Origin: an uncultured Pedosphaera sp.
GTDB taxonomy: Bacteria; Verrucomicrobiota; Verrucomicrobiia; Limisphaerales; Pedosphaeraceae
DNA length: 54,664 bases
Reading direction: 5' to 3'
Assembly: GCA_903918755.1 (NCBI GenBank)
Contig: CAIXFN010000016.1
Location: 1-54,664 of the forward strand
Both the position numbers and the translations under genes were made by a program. The notes under the pieces were generated by a model that saw only the letters and a program-made list of their open reading frames with translations, was not told where the DNA came from and did not search any database. Positions 51,774 through 54,664 of the stretch are shown piece by piece; positions within the stretch are counted from its first letter, which is position 1; the number at the start of each line of letters is the position of its first letter.

Positions 51774-54664
51774 CTACCAGTTGACCTGGGTGTTGCAATA
51801 ATGATTGCCCGTGGTGTCACCGATACCCGGCGAGCAGTGGCCCGTGGCGGTGGCATGGCAGGTGAAATTGCCATAGTCATACCATTGGGTGGTGTAGGTC
51901 TTGGTGAAGACGCAGCTCTGGCCCGGCCCGAGCGGGCTGGGATAGGTGAAGTGCCAACTGCCGCAATCCGGGCTGCTCACATCCACGCCGCCCGTGTAGC
52001 AGGAATTGCCGGTGTTGGTCACTGTGCAGGTGTAGGTGATCGTATCACCGACCCGGCAGGAACTGGGGCCGCGGACCGTCACCGAGCAGTTCGGGGTATT
52101 GCCCGCGTAGGCAAAGTTCACGGCGGACACCGTCTGGCAGTTCGTCAGCGTGACTGATTTCATGCCATCCATGATCGCATCCGGATCCAAGGTTTGCTTG
52201 CAGTTCGCGGGAGAGACCACCACGATCATATATTTGCCAGCCACCAAGTTTTTGAATGAATAGGCTCCGTTGCTATCGGTCGTGGTCGCCGCGAGCACGA
52301 CCCCGTTGGTGTTCTTCAGGGTCACAGCCACACCAACGAAGCCCAAGTCATTGGCGTTGATCTGACCGTTGGAATCACAATCCCGAATCACCGACCCACT
52401 GATGCTGGCGCCGCAGGGGTTGCTGATGGTAATGGTCTGCGTGCAGGTGCTCACGTTGCCGCAAGAGTCCACCGCTTTCCAGGTCCGGAAGATCACCGAC
52501 TCGCCGGGAGTGGTTCCGGGGGTGACCACATCCGTGTAGGAGATCACCGGGTGCGCGTCGCAGTTATCCGTCGCGGTGGCGGTGCCAGTCTGCGTCGTCG
52601 TCGGGACACAATTGGTGCCTTCGGACAAGTGGGCCTTGCACCAGTCACTGACCTTGCCGCCTTCGCAGGAACGGTTCAGGTTGTCGCACAAGCCATCGAG
52701 GTCGCTGATTTGGCAACCATCACCACTGAGATCGCCACCACCGATACCTTTGTGGCAGAGGTTGAGGATGTCCCGCACTTTCTTGCCGTCGCAAGGCGAA
52801 GTGGAGTCATGATAGACGAGGTCGCCGAACTTGCCGCTGCAACCCGGGATGACGGCGGCATCATTGAAGTCCACGTTCAACTGGAGGCAGAGGACATGGC
52901 TCCCGAAGGTGCCGCCACCGCAGGTCGCGGGATTGGTGTAGCAGGCCGTCAGCTTGGTCGGGGTGCCAGTGCTGGGCAGGCAATTCCGGACGGAATTGGC
53001 CGTCGTGCACTTCACCCACTTGTTGGTGCTGAGACCGATCTGAATGCAACCGTTGGTGCGATACACATTGGCGAAGTTCGTGCAGAGCAGGCTGCCCGCA
53101 TTGTAACCGCTCGGAGTGCAGTTCCAGTTGGTTTCACTGAAGCTGCAATAAGTGTGCGCGGCCGCGTTGGTAATTGTGATGTTCGGCGGGCAGGTGAGCA
53201 CCGGCGCCACGTTGTCGACCAAGGTGATGATCTGATTGCAGGTGGAGGTATTGCCGCAGAGATCCACCGCTTTCCAGGTGCGGGTGATAACCATGCTACC
53301 GGCGCAACTGCCGTTAACCACCGAGTCCGAGTAAGTCACCGTCGGGGTCGAGTCACAGCTGTCAGTGACCGTCGGGGAACCCGTCACGGAAGGCAACGGG
53401 ACGTTGCTCGTGTTGGTGCCGCAACCCAGGTGCGAGATGCACCAGGCGTTGTTCGTCCCGCCGCGGCAGGAGTTGTTCAGGTTATCGCAAAGCGTATCCA
53501 GATCACTGATGGAGCAACCGGAGGTCGAAATGTTACCCCCGCCAAGAGCCGTGTTGCAGAGGCTCAGGATCTGGCGAACCGACTTGCCATGGCAACCCGA
53601 ACTCGTGTCATCGAGGACCAAATCACCCAGTTTACCCATGCATCCCGGGAACGCCCTGGAGTCACTGAAATCCACGTTCAATTGCAAGCACAGCACATGG
53701 GAACTAAACGTGCCCGCCGCGCAGGTCGTAGGATTCACATAATTCGTGGGGAGGTAACCCGGCGAACCGCCGAAGGGCAGACAGGTCTGGAGGGCCGTGG
53801 GCGTGGTGCACCGCAAGAAGCGGGTGCTACCCACCTGGCAATAGCCATTGGTGTAAACCCGGCTGAAGTTGGTGCAGAGGAGACCTCCCGCATTGTCGTT
53901 GCGGGGAGTCGCGCCCCAATCACTTTGATTGTAGGTGCAATAGTTGGGCAAAACCGTATTGGTCCGCGTGATATTGGCCGGACAAACAATGATCGGGGGC
54001 GTGGTGCTTTTGACCGTCACGATGCCGGCCGAGATGTTGGTGCAACCACCTGCACCCGTGACTTTAAGTGTCAGCACGAAGTTGGTGCTGCAGGCACTGG
54101 CGGCCGACACGCTCACGCTCTGGGCCGTGGCGGAACCGATAATCGCACCACCACCGGTGATGGACCAGGCATAGGTCAGACCAGCCGGAGCGGTATAGAT
54201 ATTACCGAGGGAGGAAGGACAGACCGTTCCCGGTCCGGTAATTACGGCCGAGGGCGAGGCGCTCACGGTAACCGCACCGGAACCCGTGCCCGTGCAGCCG
54301 CTGGCGCTCGTCACCGTCACCGTGTAGGTGCCGGCGTTAGTCACGCTGATGGAGGCCGTGCTCGCCGTGAAGCTGCTGGGGCCGCTCCAAGCGTAGGTCA
54401 GGGCGCCGGTGCAATTCGTCACCGTCGCGGTCAGGGTCGCCGCGGTGCCAGCGCAAACCGCGGCGCTGTTCACCACCACCACCGGTTTGGGATTGACCGT
54501 CAGCACACCCGCACCCGTGCCGGTGCAGCCGCTGGCGCTCGTCACCGTCACCGTGTAGGTGCCGGCATTGGTCACGCTGATCGAAGCCGTGCTCGCCGTG
54601 AAGCTGCTGGGGCCGCTCCAGGCGTAGGTCAGGGCGCCAGTGCAATTCGTCACCGTCGCGGTCA
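51774..54664 (-). CDS. Second giant repeat protein, C-terminal part (runs off the window)
   Basis: About 963 residues of the C-terminal end are visible; the gene continues past the right edge, so no start can be given. Domain order matches residues ~2590-3546 of the first giant protein: at least two Ig-like units (TYAWSGPSSFTASTASI), the PKD-like domain (VITGPGTVCPSSLGNIY), two HYR domains each with a nested Cys-rich insertion, the SdrD-B-like unit (SGSVIRDCDSNGQINANDLG), and the DUF11-like end with QVNW. It is open throughout, with many substitutions but no frameshift, so it is probably functional. It keeps a cysteine (DNCDAHP) where the first copy has DNFDAHP. Confidence 0.88.
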   Translation of the reverse strand, partial: TATVTNCTGALTYAWSGPSSFTASTASISVTNAGTYTVTVTSASGCTGTGAGVLTVNPKPVVVVNSAAVCAGTAATLTATVTNCTGALTYAWSGPSSFTASTASISVTNAGTYTVTVTSASGCTGTGSGAVTVSASPSAVITGPGTVCPSSLGNIYTAPAGLTYAWSITGGGAIIGSATAQSVSVSAASACSTNFVLTLKVTGAGGCTNISAGIVTVKSTTPPIIVCPANITRTNTVLPNYCTYNQSDWGATPRNDNAGGLLCTNFSRVYTNGYCQVGSTRFLRCTTPTALQTCLPFGGSPGYLPTNYVNPTTCAAGTFSSHVLCLQLNVDFSDSRAFPGCMGKLGDLVLDDTSSGCHGKSVRQILSLCNTALGGGNISTSGCSISDLDTLCDNLNNSCRGGTNNAWCISHLGCGTNTSNVPLPSVTGSPTVTDSCDSTPTVTYSDSVVNGSCAGSMVITRTWKAVDLCGNTSTCNQIITLVDNVAPVLTCPPNITITNAAAHTYCSFSETNWNCTPSGYNAGSLLCTNFANVYRTNGCIQIGLSTNKWVKCTTANSVRNCLPSTGTPTKLTACYTNPATCGGGTFGSHVLCLQLNVDFNDAAVIPGCSGKFGDLVYHDSTSPCDGKKVRDILNLCHKGIGGGDLSGDGCQISDLDGLCDNLNRSCEGGKVSDWCKAHLSEGTNCVPTTTQTGTATATDNCDAHPVISYTDVVTPGTTPGESVIFRTWKAVDSCGNVSTCTQTITISNPCGASISGSVIRDCDSNGQINANDLGFVGVAVTLKNTNGVVLAATTTDSNGAYSFKNLVAGKYMIVVVSPANCKQTLDPDAIMDGMKSVTLTNCQTVSAVNFAYAGNTPNCSVTVRGPSSCRVGDTITYTCTVTNTGNSCYTGGVDVSSPDCGSWHFTYPSPLGPGQSCVFTKTYTTQWYDYGNFTCHATATGHCSPGIGDTTGNHYCNTQVNW

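Larger units (their letters stand above)
50869..54664. repeat. Right copy of a segmental duplication (left copy ~38380 to ~42200)
   Basis: The order [esterase 5' end]-[GNAT]-[giant gene 3' end] is present twice, about 12,470-12,484 bp apart and in the same orientation. Intergenic parts also match, for example GATATTTTAATCGATTACTCGA just past both giant-gene stops. The left boundary of the right copy is near 50869; the right boundary is outside the window. The 273-bp gap 51501-51773 matches 39017-39303 with small indels. Confidence 0.92.

Overview
The window looks like a GC-rich chromosome of the Verrucomicrobiota (Pedosphaera/Limisphaerales type). This is inferred from gene content: Tat-exported DUF1501 and Gfo/Idh/MocA proteins, a PmoA/DUF6807-like lipoprotein, secreted Ig/PKD repeat proteins ending in FYRVRVN or FFRIQL-type modules, and a tiny VPDGG-type (PEP-CTERM-like) sorting-signal protein. 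No rRNA, tRNA or CRISPR array was seen.

Left part (1-9.1 kb): the tail of a GH94/cyclic-glucan-synthase-like enzyme, a Tat-exported DUF1501 protein, a large secreted clan GH-A glycosidase, a secreted protein of unknown function and a 1027-residue secreted repeat protein. A 195-bp tandem repeat array follows (9.3-10.0 kb), whose core also encodes the C-terminus of the next gene.

Defence/mobile part (10-27 kb): a putative phage-type DNA-binding protein, then a type I restriction-modification operon, hsdM-hsdS-(GIY-YIG/DUF4357)-hsdR-(DUF4357-like + unknown domain). Next come a truncated tyrosine recombinase, two tandem mosaic paralogues of a small secreted protein, a Gfo/Idh/MocA oxidoreductase, and a complete 3385-bp IS21-family element with two passenger genes. 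The element lies inside a 194-bp repeat; its 7-bp target duplication and ends are confirmed because removing it restores the repeat period exactly.

Housekeeping and sugar part (27-39 kb): a c-type-heme protein, RluE, a coupled operon (PmoA-like lipoprotein, frameshifted Gfo/Idh oxidoreductase, small lipoprotein, one-TM protein), a WalJ-type metallo-hydrolase, threonine synthase overlapping a frameshifted HtpX, an esterase fused to a hydratase-like domain, and a GNAT acetyltransferase.

Right part (39-54.7 kb): a giant secreted protein of about 3546 residues. It has an N-terminal region resembling an internal-thioester adhesion domain, 20 Ig/SprB-like repeats interleaved with five SdrD-B-like repeats, a PKD-like domain, two HYR domains each carrying a nested cysteine-rich insertion, and a terminal DUF11-like domain. 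This locus is duplicated about 12.5 kb to the right: the second giant gene runs off the window, while the neighbouring GNAT copy is dead and the esterase copy is only a fragment. A 54-residue VPDGG-type exported peptide lies between the two giant genes.
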